Shown here: positions 11,587 through 23,627 of the stretch, one piece after another | How positions within the stretch are numbered: position 1 is the stretch's first letter | Layout: every line of letters starts with the position of its first letter | Assembly: GCA_905178155.1 (NCBI GenBank) | Contig: CAJINV010000005.1 | Location: 9,021,222-9,085,221 of the forward strand | Source: Amoebophrya sp. A120 | Taxonomy: Eukaryota > Sar > Dinophyceae > Syndiniales > Amoebophryaceae | Length of the DNA stretch: 64,000 nucleotides | Direction: 5' to 3' | Translations under genes and position numbers: made by a program | Notes under the pieces: model-generated | Databases searched by the model: none | What the model was told of the DNA's origin: nothing | Seen by the model: the letters and a program-made list of their open reading frames with translations, nothing else

Positions 11587-13198
11587 CTAGCATTTTGCAA
11601 GTCCTAGATTCTCTAACGCCGCCATCTCCGCTTCCATTCCGTTCCCTTCCGCCCCAAGTGTGCCCTGCTCAAATGTTACAATCTCAAGCGTTGCAATAGA
11701 ATTTGGAAATCTGTGATGCAAGAAGTGCATGATCCAGCCAAGTCTCATAGGACTGAGCATGACAAGTTCCCGAGTCCCAAACCGCATTACAATCTGCCAA
11801 AATTTGCGTTGCAGAAAGTGGAATGGTCTGCGAGTCTGTCGTGCTCATTATGCAAGACGAAATCCAGATTCTATTGCAACGTTTGAGATTGTAACGTTTG
11901 AGCAGGTCATACCCAGGTTCCCCAGCATCTGGCTCCCGCTGGCGCCGCTCAAATCCTGACTGGTTGAGGTGTTGTTTCCCGCCCCGGCCGCCGACGCTGC
12001 CAGCGCTTCGTAGGCGTGCTGCTGCGCTCGCTCCACGGAAAGCCGGAGCGACCGGTTTTGTGCCTTGGATTTTTTGATCTGGTCCTCGAGGAAGGATCGG
12101 TCGTCATCCAGTTGGTCAGCTAGTCGTTTCCATTTCTCCAGTTCCGTGAGGTATTTTTTGCACAGCTCGTCTAACCGCAGCGCTTCCTTCATAAACCACC
12201 TGATAGCTTCTTTGTTGTTGGACAAGGACAGCCACAGCCTAGTAAACCAAAACATAGAATGTCGCTCATTTCAGAAGTTCTTTCACCTGATCTGAAAAAA
12301 AACCTGCCTGTGCAAAAAAGAACAAGAAAATTCTTCCAAGTATGTAAGTACCTCAGCTCCTTTTCCAGACTCTGTATTTTCGCTTGCCTTCTCGATTTCG
12401 TCTCGTGCTCATCCGCTTTCAATTTCAGGGAGTCGAACTCTTTCTGCACTGATATCATATCCACAGTAAATTCCCTGTACACGTACAAATGCATGACAAA
12501 ACTTGCCTTCAATCCTAGTGTAGCGTGACAAGTTGGACACTGCAAGTTAGCGAAATTTGTCATGCATTTTGTACGTGTACAGGAAATTTCCATTGCATAT
12601 ATCATGTGCGTCTTGTACGCCAGGAAAAAATCCCGCTCGTGCGCTATTGTGAGGAAAAAAGTCCCCACCCCCGCAGTTCAAGAACAGATGGGAACTTTGC
12701 ATCACAAACCTAGACGTTTTGGGAGTCAGGCATGACAAGTTGCGGTCCGTAGTGTACTCAGTGCAGGCTAGCAAGGACAGCCGCATCAGAAATCCATCTG
12801 CTTGTCCTGTTGAGAGCATTACAAATGCCAAAACACGATTAGAAACAATAACAAATGCCTCTCATGGGGATGCGCACTACAAATGTTCCTGTAGATGCAA
12901 ACCCGCATGACAACTTTGGGGTGAGGACGCTTTTACTCAGAATATGCGCTTCCAGCAGTGCGCCGACCCGGTCATCGAGTGTGTCGGCGAGTTTCTGCAG
13001 CTCCGTATGGACGTTTAGAATCTTGCCTCCCGCGTTGTTCGGGAGAGAGTCTAACAGCTCTTCCCTTGCTTTCGCTTTATTTACCGCTTTGGGGTCGAGG
13101 CGGAGGGCGGTCAGGAAAGTTTCATTCGGGTTGTTTTTCAGCAACGCAGTGACAGAAGCTGCGTCCGGCAGCGGCGCCAGGGCGAAGTTGTCGGACAT
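11587..13198 (-). CDS. Coiled-coil protein, probably axonemal
   Basis: Starts at ATG 13198 just below an introner that sits in the 5' untranslated region. The exons join across introners at 12645, 12474 and 11659, and a GT-AG intron at about 12254-12350 (AG/GTACTT donor, ACTAG acceptor). The product is about 300 residues: a Leu/Ala-rich N-terminal helix region, then HERDFFLAYKTHM, a coil with KIQSLEKELR, a segment with EAIRWFMKEALRLDELCKKY, and LDDDRSFLEDQIKKSKAQN. The regular pattern of EALRLD, DDR.FLE and SK.QN resembles conserved ciliary coiled-coil proteins, but I cannot name the family. The frame ends at a TAG at 11587. The segment beginning near 11400 may be its continuation. Confidence 0.65.
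11659..11911. mobile_element. Introner family E, TSD CCAAG/CCCAG
   Basis: Family E has termini with GCTCAAATGTTACAATCTC and a reverse complement, and weak TAT/ATA ends (here TGT and ATA). The flanks match 4 of 5, and excision keeps the coiled-coil frame. Confidence 0.8.
12474..12583. mobile_element. Introner family I, 110-bp hairpin
   Basis: An almost perfect inverted repeat CTGTACACGTACAAA with GCATGACAAA immediately inside each arm. It lacks the TAT/ATA ends of the other families and is flanked by near-identical GGAAATTT/GGAATTT. Only deletion of the hairpin plus one flank copy keeps the coiled-coil frame. Confidence 0.7.
12645..12944. mobile_element. Introner family B, TSD TGCGC
   Basis: Diverged B termini (TATTGTGAGG, CAGAATA) with exact TGCGC repeats; joins ALLEA to HERDFF in frame. 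Confidence 0.84.
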
Positions 13199-13205
13199 GA
13201 TTGCA

Positions 13206-13464
13206 TATCAAGTGCAAAAATGTCTGGGTCTGCAAGATTTATAGATTTGTCATGCTTGTCTAGCATAACCAAAAAGTTTGTGATGCGTGTCCAAGGAGAG
13301 ATCCTCTTGCCTGTCATGCAAAAACGCAGTTTGTCATGCGAAAAACGCAACGCAAAGAAGCGCAGATATTTATTCTCATTCTTGCCTGTGCATTACAGGA
13401 CATTCACTATTCCCAGCAACGTAGCATTACAAGTTTCCAGACCCAGACATTTTTGCAGTTGGTA
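13206..13464. mobile_element. Introner family A in a 5' UTR, TSD TTGCA
   Basis: A termini with exact TTGCA repeats ending 7 bases before the start codon at 13198, so it would be an intron of the 5' untranslated region. Confidence 0.8.
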
Positions 13465-14635
13465 TTGCAACTTCGTAACCCGATGCTGCGCGACTCGTTC
13501 TCAGGATGAAATCTTATGGTGATTTTTGCGGTATTTTCCACCGCCCCAGGCGTCGCTCACCGTTCGACCCCTGCGGACATGATTTGATCAACCGAAATGC
13601 TTTCTTGTCAAACTGGCGCTTGCTCTTGTTTCAGAAGTACTTATTCTCGTCTTATGCAGCGCCGCATATTAAGCTCGGACTACGGCGGCACAGATGAAAA
13701 CCAGAACACGTCGTCCTCTGCTGCGCAAGCACAGTCTGCTCCGTTTGCGCTCTCCCTCTGTCTCCTCAGCGTGGAGGTCTCTCGTTAGAATAATACAGTT
13801 CTGATTGACACGAATAGTTGTACACTCAACTTCTAAAACTTGTGCTCCACCTGGGCACGTTGCTCTCGGGATATGAACCACTCCTACTCTTGTGGTGTTG
13901 CTTCGGACGGCATGCTGGTAGGCCTCCGTACTTCTTCCAACTTCGTGGTGCAACTGTGACCTCGAGATGCAACTTCTGCGCCTCAGAGTAGAATAAAACG
14001 GCCTACATGTCCCAAACGCGACAGGGCAGAGAAGCCTGTAGGTGATGTGCCAAGGCTTCAAAAGCAACAAAAGCTGTGCTGATTTCGATCCTTTATCTTT
14101 GTTCATGGTTGAGTGTCCAAGTCGAATTGTTTCTGCCCAAGATTTTTCTTTTATAAACTTTCCTATGTAGTACTACTCTTCAAGGTGATACTGAAACTTT
14201 TGGCATTTTTCAACGAGAATTATGCAGCTGCCAATCAAACTCATCAAAAGCGCGAACATTGGGTATGTAACTAACACTTCGTATGGAAATCTCAAAAACA
14301 AAACTTTCAGTCGTTTATGTACACATCGTTCACTTTTACTCAACAAGCTGTAGTTCTTTTCAACTTCTACTTTAACCATGTCGGAGGAGCGCCGTGGCTC
14401 CATTGCATTTCGATGCTGACAATGTTGTACTCATAATTTTTCTCACAATACAGTTACAGATAGTTACTGTCAGTGTTCCATGCAAATAAACTTCTGCTGT
14501 GTAGATCTTCTTTTCTTCTTTACGTAAAAAGCAGTACTAACCCCCGTCGGGTGGTCGGCTGGACCTCGACGTGGTGCCGAGTCTGCATGACAAGTTTTTA
14601 ACAACAGAAGCCCCGCCGTCGAGTGTAAGTACTTC
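13465..14635. other. Intergenic, mostly unexplained
   Basis: About 1.2 kb between two minus-strand coiled-coil genes. A small membrane-like reading frame (14173-14403) is the only candidate feature. Confidence 0.4.
14173..14403 (-). CDS. Possible small membrane protein
   Basis: A 76-residue frame with ATG at 14403. It has a charged N-terminal half and one hydrophobic segment of about 25 residues (near residues 40-65). No family recognised. It could be chance, because the region has no other coding signal. Confidence 0.25.
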   Translation of the reverse strand: MEPRRSSDMVKVEVEKNYSLLSKSERCVHKRLKVLFLRFPYEVLVTYPMFALLMSLIGSCIILVEKCQKFQYHLEE

Positions 14636-17600
14636 TTAATCCACCCCGTTCTCGTTGCGGCTGCTGTTGGTCGAGCTCCGCTGCTCAGAGGAGAGCAAGA
14701 AGCTCAAACTTGTTGGTATGCCTTGCTCAGATGTTACTATCTCAAACGTTGCAGTAGAATATGGCCATCTGTGATGCAAGAAGTGCATGATCTAGCCTAC
14801 TCCCATAGGACTGCGCATGACACGTTCCGGCGTGGTCCCAAACCGCGCTACACAACTCTGGCGACATTTGTATTGCACAAAGTCGAACACTTTGCGAGTC
14901 TGTCATGCTCATTATGCAAGACAGATTCCAGATTCTAGTGTAACGTTTGAGATTGTAACACCTGAGCGGGTTATAGTCGGCGCCGCGGTGGTCTGGGTCG
15001 GGTTATTGTTCATACCAGCATCGTTCTTGAACATGGACACCGGCGCGTTGGGATTCATCGCGACAAAACCTGGCTGGTACTGCTGCTGTAACTGTTGAAA
15101 TTGCTGGTGCTGCATCACGCTCGGTGACTGTGGTTGCGAGTACCTGGGATGAATTAGTTCGCGCAATCGGTTTGACCGACAAGCAGTAACTTCTCCTACC
15201 TCGTCCACGCAGCGAGCAAGAGAGCAGTGAACAACATGAGACGAGGGTTGATGTACTTGCTACGCATCATGCCCCGCATCACACGACCAGAAAGGAAGCA
15301 GTAAACAGCTTCTTAGGTATGAGTAACTACTTAACTACCCGACGGCCTGCTGGGCGGACGAAGAAGCACCCATCATCGGTTGCTGCAAAAACATCGCGTG
15401 CTGCTGGTTGTTTCCAGCTGTCCCCGTTACCGGCGACTCCACCACAAATCCCGGATTCCTCTGCCGGGTGGGGGTCGTGCCGGCGTTGTTGATCGGTTGC
15501 TGTAGCTGCATGTTGGTCGGTTGTGGCATTAGTTGCTGGTGCTGCGAGTGCTGCATTAAAACGCCGCCCGGATTAGAAGAAGTGTTCATCATGTGCACCA
15601 TCGCAGCAGGATTACTGTTCATCCCATGAAGTTGTCCATTCACGCTCGCGGATACGAACTGCTTCTCCAGCCCCTCCATCTGCGCGCCCAACCGGGTCTC
15701 CACCTCCGTCAGCTTCGCGGTGAGTTGCAACAGTTTGCTATCCCCCTTCTCCTGCTTGGTGCCCTGTTTCTTGCTGCTATCTTCAAATTTGGTTTCTATC
15801 CTGATTAAAAACGTCCCCACACCAGAGTCAAGATGGGGATTTTGCAACACAAACCTAGGGGCTTTGGGAGTCACGCATGACAAGTTTCAGTCCGTAAGGT
15901 AGTGCAAGTTAGCAAGGAAAGCCGCATCACAAATCGATCTGCTGGTCCTGTTTACAGCATTACAAGTTCCCAAACATGATTGAAAATGTCTGTCATGGGG
16001 TTGCGCATCACAAATGTTCCTGTCATGGCAAATCTGCATGACAACTCTGGTGTGGGGACGTTTTTACACAGGATAGTTTCCAGTTCCGTGTTTGTCTTTT
16101 CGATTTTCTCAAAAATCTCTAGAAGTGCACAAATCCCCCTCCCCCTCATTTGTATGGCATGAACAGCAATACAAACACCAGCGCACATGGAGCCTATGCA
16201 TGACAAATCGGAATCTAAGTACTTACCTTATGTAGTCCTGATTGGGCTCCCGGAATTTGTCATGCATAACAGTGTTACAAGGGAACAACTGGCTTTGGGA
16301 TTTTGCATGAGAAATGAGAACGAGGGGGAGTTGTGCACTGTCATAAAATCTGCTCGGAAAATTTTCCAAACACCTCCGGGATGACGTTCATTTCCAGTTT
16401 TTCGCACTTCGCGGCCAGAGACTGGATATGCATTGCAACAGCATCGTAGCCTAATGAAAACTGCAATACAACTTGGCAGCTCAGCATACGAATTTGTAAC
16501 GCGGATTTACGTTAACAACTAGATTTGTGATGCAAAACTACAATTAGCAGTTTTTTAGTACGATGCTTTTGTAACGCATACTGTAGTTTGTCAGACAGTT
16601 CCTGCTCCTTGAAGAGCCGCAGTTGGTCGTCGACAAATTTTCGCACCTTGGTGTTATCAAATGCGAAAATGTCTGGGTCTGGAAGACTGCGAGATTTGTC
16701 ATGCTTGTCTGGCATGACCACGAAGTTTGTGATGCGTGTCCAAGAAGAGACGCCCTTGCCTGTCATGCAAATAAAACGCAGCTTGTCATGCGAAAAACGC
16801 AACACAAAGAAGCGCAGATATTTCTCATGCTTGGCTGTGCATTACAGAGCATTCACTACTCTCAACGCAGCATTACAAGTTTCCAGACCCAGATCGATAT
16901 TTGCATTTGATAAGTGTTCATTTCTTGTAAGTTGCTGTTCAAGTGGGCGATATCCTGGGAAACCGCGATCTCGACCGCTTTTTCCGTGGAAGATTGCCGC
17001 TTTTCCATCTGTTTCACCTTGTTCAGGAATTGTTGTTCCAATTTTGAATCGATCGCTTCGAGTTTCAAACCTTGTTCCTTGCTCGCCTTTTCCAAATTTC
17101 GCATATTACAGTGAAACATGCCCCCTCCCCATATCAAAACGCAAATCTGTGATGCAGATTTGTGGTCACAAATCAGCTTTGTGATGCTGGAAGGCAAAAG
17201 ATGCGGACTGTAGTGCTGCCTAGCGTGGGGAAGCCTTGCAGCTCCAGGATGACAGGAGGCAACTGGAAGTGGAAAAAAGCATGACAGATTGCCTGCAATT
17301 TGGGGCGCAGCTTCGTCTCTTGGCCTTCTAGCAATACAAGTCGATTTGTGTACTCAAATACAGCATCACAAATTCCGTTTCCGATATGGGGTGGACGCTT
17401 TTTTCACTTTGATATCGCAGGTCGTGCTTCTCCACTTGCTGGATGGAGTTCTGCAGTTTCTTCACGTTCTGATTCAGGGAATTGCTCAAGTCCGTTTGGT
17501 ATGCATTGCAAATATGTCTGGGTCTGGAAAAATGCTAGGTTTGTCATGCCGTGCTAGCAGGACTGTCAAGTCTGTTATGCAAGGTACCCAAAACTGCCAC

Positions 17601-20600
17601 TTTTGTGCCAACATGCAAAAACCAAGTTTCTGATGCAGAATAGGCAACACCTAGCGACTCAAAAACCTGTCATGCTGAGCCGTCACTTCTGGCGTTCTCT
17701 TGCTTCGCCAACCAGCATCACAAGTTTCCAGACATCCAGGAAGAATTGCATTTCATATTTGGTTCTTCGAGATTTCCTCGGCGAACTTCGCCTCGACGTT
17801 ACTGCCCCAATCCTGGAATTCGTTGGTCATCTGCAGTTTCACATGCTCAATCGCCTGGTTGATCTCTTCCACAATTTTTTGCCGTATGGGAGTGAAGAAT
17901 CTGCGAGCAGGTTGAGGGCTTTTAACATCCGTTGCAGAGTAGTGTGCTGGAACGCGCGCATGACAGAACGGGGCTCTCATGCAAAGGATGCTACACAAAA
18001 CCTACGACAAAAAACATCTCCATCCCATACGCAGTTTCGAAGTCTGGTCGGACTGCTTTTCCTCGATCAGATCGGTGATCTCGGCGTTTTATGCATTGCA
18101 AATACGTTTCGGTCTGGATTTGTGATGCAGAATTGCAAAGTTTAGCAGGATCTCTATTGTCGATGAACAGGACTGGCTAGTAGTAGTTTTTTCGTCGTGC
18201 TGGAAGGTAGTTTGTAATGCGACTTAGGAAGTAAAGAACCGTAATATGAAGCTGCCTCGCAAAACTTGTCATGCAGTAGTGAAGTACAAAGCCCCTCAGA
18301 AGTCTCATGCAAGACTCAGCAACACAAATTCTTTGCATCGTTCGAGACAAAGATCGCTATTTGCATTCGATACGTTCAGCTGCAGTGCGTTGGACTCGTG
18401 TTGCCGCAGCGAATCTTGCAGCCGGTTCTCGGACAGTTTGACCTGATAGTGTGTCGTTGTCATGCAGGATGAGCATGAGAAACACCTTTACATTTGCGAA
18501 TTCAGCATCACAAAGCCTGCTGCGAAGAAATCCGACTTTAGCTACTTCCACTATTGTACCTTCTCCATCTCCTCCACCACGGAATCCAATTTGAAGTCGA
18601 TCTGCTGGTGCAGATTGTTGCTCGATTTCTTCAATTCGGAGTAAAACAGCTGTTTGTTTCCCTCCACCGTTTGCTGCGTCTGCTTCCAGCGAGTGTCGTT
18701 GTCCGTGTGTGCTTTCGCGATTTTCGCAGTCAAGGTGTCATTGGTCAGTTGCACCTGGTCGGCCAATTTCCCCTCGATGTGCTTCATGTCTTTCGTCAGG
18801 CCCGGTAGGATCTTGTCGAACAACTTCGTTTGCAAACTGTCGTGCGTGGTCTTCCAACTCGTGTTAGACGTCTGCAGGTTACTGTCGAAGTTCTGCTTCA
18901 CCTGCTCCAATTCGCTGCTCACTTTCAGCTGCAACTGGTTCATCGATTCCTCCGTGTCTTTCTGCAGCAAGTTGAAGTCCAGTTTGACCGGGTTTACCAA
19001 ATCGTGCTTCACGAACTCAATACTCCCCTGCACCCGCTGCTCCGTCCGCTCCCACTGTCTTTCCAGCAGTTCCTTTGCCTCCTTCCCGGCGAGTTCGAAC
19101 TTGGAAGTGAGCAACGTGTTGTATCATATGCAAAAACGTCCCCACGACCCCATAGTCAACATGGGAATCTCGCAACACAGGTCGAGAAGTTTTGGGAGTC
19201 ACGCATGACAAGTTCGTCTCTGTATTGTAGTGCAGTTTAGCGAGTGCAGCAGCATCACAAAGCCATCTACTCATCCGGTTTACAGCATTACAAATTCCAA
19301 AACGCGGCTGGAAATGCTTCTCATGGGGATGCGCACTACAGACATTCCTGCGATTGCAAATCGCCATGACAACTATCGGGTGGGGGCGTTTTTACTCAGG
19401 ATATGTTGAACTTCTTATTCACCAAATCCTGCTTCTGCTTAAACTGGTCGAAAGTGGTGAGGATATTCCCGATCTGCTATTGCAAGGAAAAATCCCCCCT
19501 CCCTTTATAAAGGCATCCGTCGCGAAATTTGTGATGCAGATTTGTGGCCACAAATCATTTTTGTCTTACAGAAAGGCAAGCGGTGAGGGATGCGCCGCAT
19601 TATGGATGCGGTTTGTCATGCTGCTTGGCCTACGGGGCAGGCGTTTCCCATGCTAAACAGCTAGACCCTTGCGCACCTAAACAGCCTAAGAATCTGCCCG
19701 CAATTCCTTACAGCGAGAGAGACCACATTTGTGTACGCAAATCCAGCATCGGAAATTTTCGCTGATTTTCTTTTGATATGGGGAGGGGGATTTTTTCCTT
19801 CTGATATCTGCGCTTCGAATTTTTCCTTCAGGATTTTCATTTCCTCCCGGACGTTTAAATCCAGCAATTTGATATGGATTGTAAAAATGTCTGGGTCTGG
19901 AAGAATGCATGTTTGTCATGCTTGTCTGGCATGACTCTCAAATCTGTCATGCACGTTACCCAAAAGCGCCATTTTTCTGTCATGCAAGTAGTAGTAGTAG
20001 TAGTACCATTTAACTCCTGGCGGGTCGGCGTGTGAACAGATTTAGCCTCTGCCAATACCTGGGCGTTAGAACAGATTTAGCCTCTGCCGATACCCCTAGG
20101 TGGAGACACGGTCCACATGCAGAAACGCAGTTTGTCATGCAGAATAGGCAGCACCTAGAAGCTCAGAAACTTGTCATGCTGAGCCAGCACTTGCGGCCTC
20201 CTCATGATACGCAGCCCAGCATCACAGGTTTCCAGACCCAGACATATTTGCAATTGATATTTGACCTCCTTCAGCAAAAATTCGTTGTTCGATTTCGCGT
20301 CCGCCTTCATTTCCACGATAATTTTGTTCTCCAGAGTCGACAACCGATCGTTCAAATCCTTGAAATCCTGGGACTGCTTCGACTCGTTCTGCTTGGAACT
20401 CTCGGTCAGAAAGTTTGTTTTCCGCTCCAGCAAATCTTCGATCTCATCCACCACTTTCCGGTCCAACACCCGGTCTTCCTCCATTTTGCGAAAGTTGGCG
20501 GTCAGCAGCCGGATTTTCTTCTCCATGCTATCCGTCAAATCGGTCAATTTCAGTTTGTTCTCCTTCCTCAACTCGTCTTCGGACAGCAAAATCTGCTTTG

Positions 20601-23600
20601 CCAGTTCTTCTTTCGACACTTGGAGTTTGATCGACAGTTCCTCGGAAAACTTTTCGTTCTTGTCGCACATCAAGTGGATCTCCTCGTCGCATTTGGTCGC
20701 CACGTCCTTGCAAAAATCAGCGTTCCACTGGCGCAGTTCCGCGTTCAGCTTTTCTATCTGGTATGGCTTGCTCAGGTGTTACAATGATTTCAAACGTTAC
20801 AATAGAGTCGGGATTTTGTATTGCATGACCAGCATGACAGACTCGTAGAGCGTTCCATTTATTTTCTGCAATAGAAATTTCAGCAGATGATTCTGGCCGG
20901 GTTTCGGACTCGAGAACTTGTCATGCGCAATCCTGTGTGAGCAGGCTAGATCATGCACTCTTGCATCACAGATTTCCATATTCTATTGTAAGGGTTGAGA
21001 CTGTAAAACCTGAGCGGGGTATATCTGGATCCCGAGCTTCTCGCAGGCGGCGTTCCGCTCGTTGGCCTCACTGGAGAGCTGCTTTTTGAGAAGCTCTATC
21101 AACTGCAAAAATGTCTGGTGTCTGGAAGAGTCGGGGCTTCTCATGCACATTTTGCATGACCCGTGAGGTCTGTGATGCTGGTGCCAACTTCTCAGAGCTT
21201 CTTGATGCTAATTACGCATGAGAAATGCCCTCTCTGCGTGCCAAGAACTGACTCCTCTTGCTGCTCATGCAACACAGACATTTTTACTTTTAGAATCCGC
21301 AGACAGTATTACAAGTTCCACTCTTCCAGACCCAGACATATTTGCAATCCATAAGCTCGAAGTTCGTCAGCATCTTCGACTCGAGGCTGCGCTGCTGATT
21401 CGTCAGCTTGGACTTGGCCGTGTGGAGGGGAAGAAGGGAGTGGGTGGAAGGGTTTTGTCATGGTAGATCTAGAAGATGCAGACGGATCTTCGAGAACTGC
21501 AGAATACCGAGGAACACCAGTCTTCACGCATACATTATCAACATCATCCTGCTCCCACCCATGCAAATCAGGAAATAAAGCATACATTGTGATTATGCTC
21601 GACAAGCGATTCTCGCATGACAAACTCCCACCACGGTCCTCTCAAGTACATTCGCATACCACGTGTCCTCAACCTCCAGAATCATGTCTCGCATGGCAAT
21701 CTCCGTTTTCCCGACCCGTTTGTTATCGACAAGAAAGATTCATGCTTTCAGGTTGTTCCCTCAACTACAAGGTACAGATCTCTATGCAGTCTGCTTCGGT
21801 TTTTCAAACGCATTTCTTCAGGTTAGTGCGCAGCGCATGACAAAGTGAAAGTCAAGATGGGGCGCATGGCAGACTTTTTTGCACAGAAGAAATGAAAATC
21901 TAGTACTGCTACCTGAAAACAATCCTTGCTTCCTCTCATACTCCTGCGTCTCCCGGTATTTTTCCTGAAACTCCTCCTTGCTGCGGAGAACCTTGGTGTT
22001 GCAGAGACGTTGTTTTCTTGCATTCACGCATGACAAACCTCCTTCTTTTTCCCTGTTCCGCGCAACAGACATCAAACCTGACGCACTATCTATCACTTTC
22101 CGCATGACAAACAAAGACAAACTCAAAGGTCGTATAAGAAAATACGTGGCTCGCGCAGTCCAGCACATCGCGGTAGAGCAGCGAAAATTTCCGCTCCTTC
22201 AACGACGCGGCATTTCCACCTCCGATATCAAATGTAAAAGTGTCTGGGTCTGGAAGATTGCCAAGTTTGGTTGGTTGGTTGGGTAGCGCCTGTCGCCGGT
22301 GCAGGTCCCGCCCTCCATCGATTGCGATCCGGAGTAGCCAGAACACAAGGCCCTAGTGGCACAATCGATCGACGAAGCCCTTTATAACCAGGTCACAGTC
22401 ATCCGGCTGCCCTGGAGTCATTCGCGGGCCAGGCAACGTCTAGGAGCTACGGATTAGGGATCTTGATAGGCGAGACAGGTCACGCATATTTTGAATTGCC
22501 CATGATGTCTGTGATGCATGCCCTAGCATCACAGATTTTCAGAAGACTTTGTGATGCCTCTACCGCATGAGAAATGCCCTCTCCACGTAGCACAAACTGG
22601 AGTGCTTCTGCTTTTGCTGGTCATGCAATACAAACTTTTTTAGAATCCAGACACAGCATTACAAGTTTAGAATCTCCCAGACCCAGACATTTTTACATTT
22701 GATATCCGACGCTGCTCGCACCGAGGTTCGCACTCAGGGTCGCGCTGTGCCCCGCGGTTTTGCGAATCGTGGCACTGCTATTCGGGAGGGAAGCCGAATT
22801 CGGGCGGTGCATTTTCGACGATAAATCGGTTGGGTAACTCGGACTGGAAGATTGTTCCCACGACGAACTCGGATTTTTTGTGTTGCTCTGCTCGTTGATA
22901 AATTCCGTATGAATTGCAAAAAATGTCTGGGTCTGGAAACTTGTGATGCTGGTTGGCGAATCAAGAGAACGCCAGAAATGACGGCTCAGCATGACAGGTT
23001 TTTGAGTCGCTTGGTGTTGCCTATTCTGCATGAGAAACTGGGTTTTTGCATGACACAAAAGTGGCGCTTTTGGGTACCTTGCATGACAGACTTGACAGTC
23101 ATGCTAGCAGAGCATGACAAACCTGGCATTTTCCCAGACCCAGACACTTTTGCAATCCATATTCCGCGATCTTGATCAATTCACCCGGAGACCGCGAAGG
23201 CGTGGCGTTCAGCGGGGACCGGGGATTTGTCTTGCTGGTTGTACTATCCGTTGCAAACATGTCTGGGTCTGGAAGATTGGGGTGTTTGGTTGGTTGGGTA
23301 GCGCCTGTCGCCGGTGCAGGTCCCGCCCTCCATCGATTGTGTTTGTCATGCAAATTGTACCTGACCCACGATGCCTGTGAAGCATTCTCTAGCATCCTAG
23401 CCCTCGCGAAGGCTTTCTCATGCGTATCCTGCATGAGAAATGCCCGACCCGGGTGGCAAAAATCTGAGCACCTTGTTTTGGTGGTCATGCAATACAGTTT
23501 TTTGTATGATCGAGAGCTAGCATCACAAATCCCATTCTTCCGGACCCAGACATATTTGCACTTGATATGTACCTCCGAAAGAAACGGTTTTGCTTGGAGA

Positions 23601-23627
23601 AGAGATCGGCTGATACCGCGAGGCCAT
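14636..23627 (-). CDS. Giant coiled-coil filament-like protein
   Basis: Starts at ATG 23627 with a basic Ser/Pro-rich head (MASRYQPISSPSK...) and ends at TAA 14636-14638. Fifteen introners and several short GT-AG introns break it up. Each introner junction I checked keeps the frame. After the head, almost the whole product is coiled coil. The longest uninterrupted stretches are about 20262-20760 and 18551-19121, rich in Lys, Glu, Gln and Leu. The C-terminal part is Gln/Met/Asn-rich and disordered (15335-15600 and 14976-15200). Whether 15335 ends a gene or is followed by a GT intron is open; an intron and continuation to 14636 fit the low-complexity style. No globular domain is visible. A cytoskeletal or flagellar-root filament is a guess. 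Confidence 0.65.
14717..14975. mobile_element. Introner family E, TSD GTTGG/GTCGG
   Basis: E termini (TATGCCTTGCTCAG and CTGAGCGGGTTATA) with a 4 of 5 flank match, in the C-terminal part of the giant coiled-coil gene. Confidence 0.8.
15797..16075. mobile_element. Introner family B, TSD GTTTC
   Basis: B termini with exact GTTTC repeats; joins two coil exons. Confidence 0.86.
16427..16580. mobile_element. Introner family D, TSD CTGGA/CTGTA
   Basis: Family D is short (about 150 bp) with termini TATGCATTGCAAAAGTATCG and the reverse complement, here slightly diverged. The flank matches 4 of 5. Confidence 0.78.
16655..16912. mobile_element. Introner family A, TSD GGTGT/AGTGT
   Basis: A termini with a one-base flank mismatch; joins two coil exons. 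Confidence 0.82.
17104..17414. mobile_element. Introner family C, TSD TCGCA
   Basis: C termini with exact TCGCA repeats in the coil region. Confidence 0.84.
17500..17757. mobile_element. Introner family A, TSD TTTGG
   Basis: A termini with exact TTTGG repeats; the right TIR is partly degraded. Confidence 0.82.
18090..18372. mobile_element. Introner family A, TSD CGTTT/CGTTC
   Basis: Diverged A copy; the right terminus has lost the GGGTCTGG core but the TCGATA end and 4 of 5 flank match remain. Confidence 0.72.
19122..19403. mobile_element. Introner family B, TSD TGTTG
   Basis: B termini with exact TGTTG repeats; joins KKFN to TLLTSKFELAG. Confidence 0.86.
19478..19806. mobile_element. Introner family C, TSD TCTGC
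   Basis: C termini with exact TCTGC repeats. Confidence 0.85.
19873..20259. mobile_element. Introner family A, enlarged, TSD TTTGA
   Basis: A termini with exact TTTGA repeats, but 387 bp instead of about 255. The excess is a GTA trinucleotide run (about 19989-20004) and a tandem duplication around 20035-20090 containing GAACAGATTTAGCCTCTGCC twice. Confidence 0.83.
20762..21023. mobile_element. Introner family E, TSD TCTGG
   Basis: E termini with exact TCTGG repeats; joins two coil exons. Confidence 0.85.
21097..21353. mobile_element. Introner family A, TSD AGCTC
   Basis: A termini with exact AGCTC repeats. Confidence 0.86.
22226..22704. mobile_element. Introner family A carrying an insert, TSD TCCGA
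   Basis: A termini with exact TCCGA repeats, 479 bp long. About 215 bases of foreign-looking GC-rich sequence (about 22265-22480) sit inside the left half. About 57 bases of it recur in the neighbouring A element at 23245. Confidence 0.85.
22908..23161. mobile_element. Introner family A, TSD TTCCG
   Basis: A termini with exact TTCCG repeats in the N-terminal Ser-rich part of the giant coiled-coil gene. Confidence 0.86.
23245..23567. mobile_element. Introner family A with short insert, TSD TGTAC
   Basis: A termini with exact TGTAC repeats. It carries a 57-base segment (about 23281-23338) shared with the element at 22226. It is the first intron after the start of the giant coiled-coil gene. 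Confidence 0.86.

Noticed and set aside
13669-14106. 145-codon minus-strand frame
   Set aside because: Composition looks random, with no domain, and it sits in an otherwise non-coding gap.
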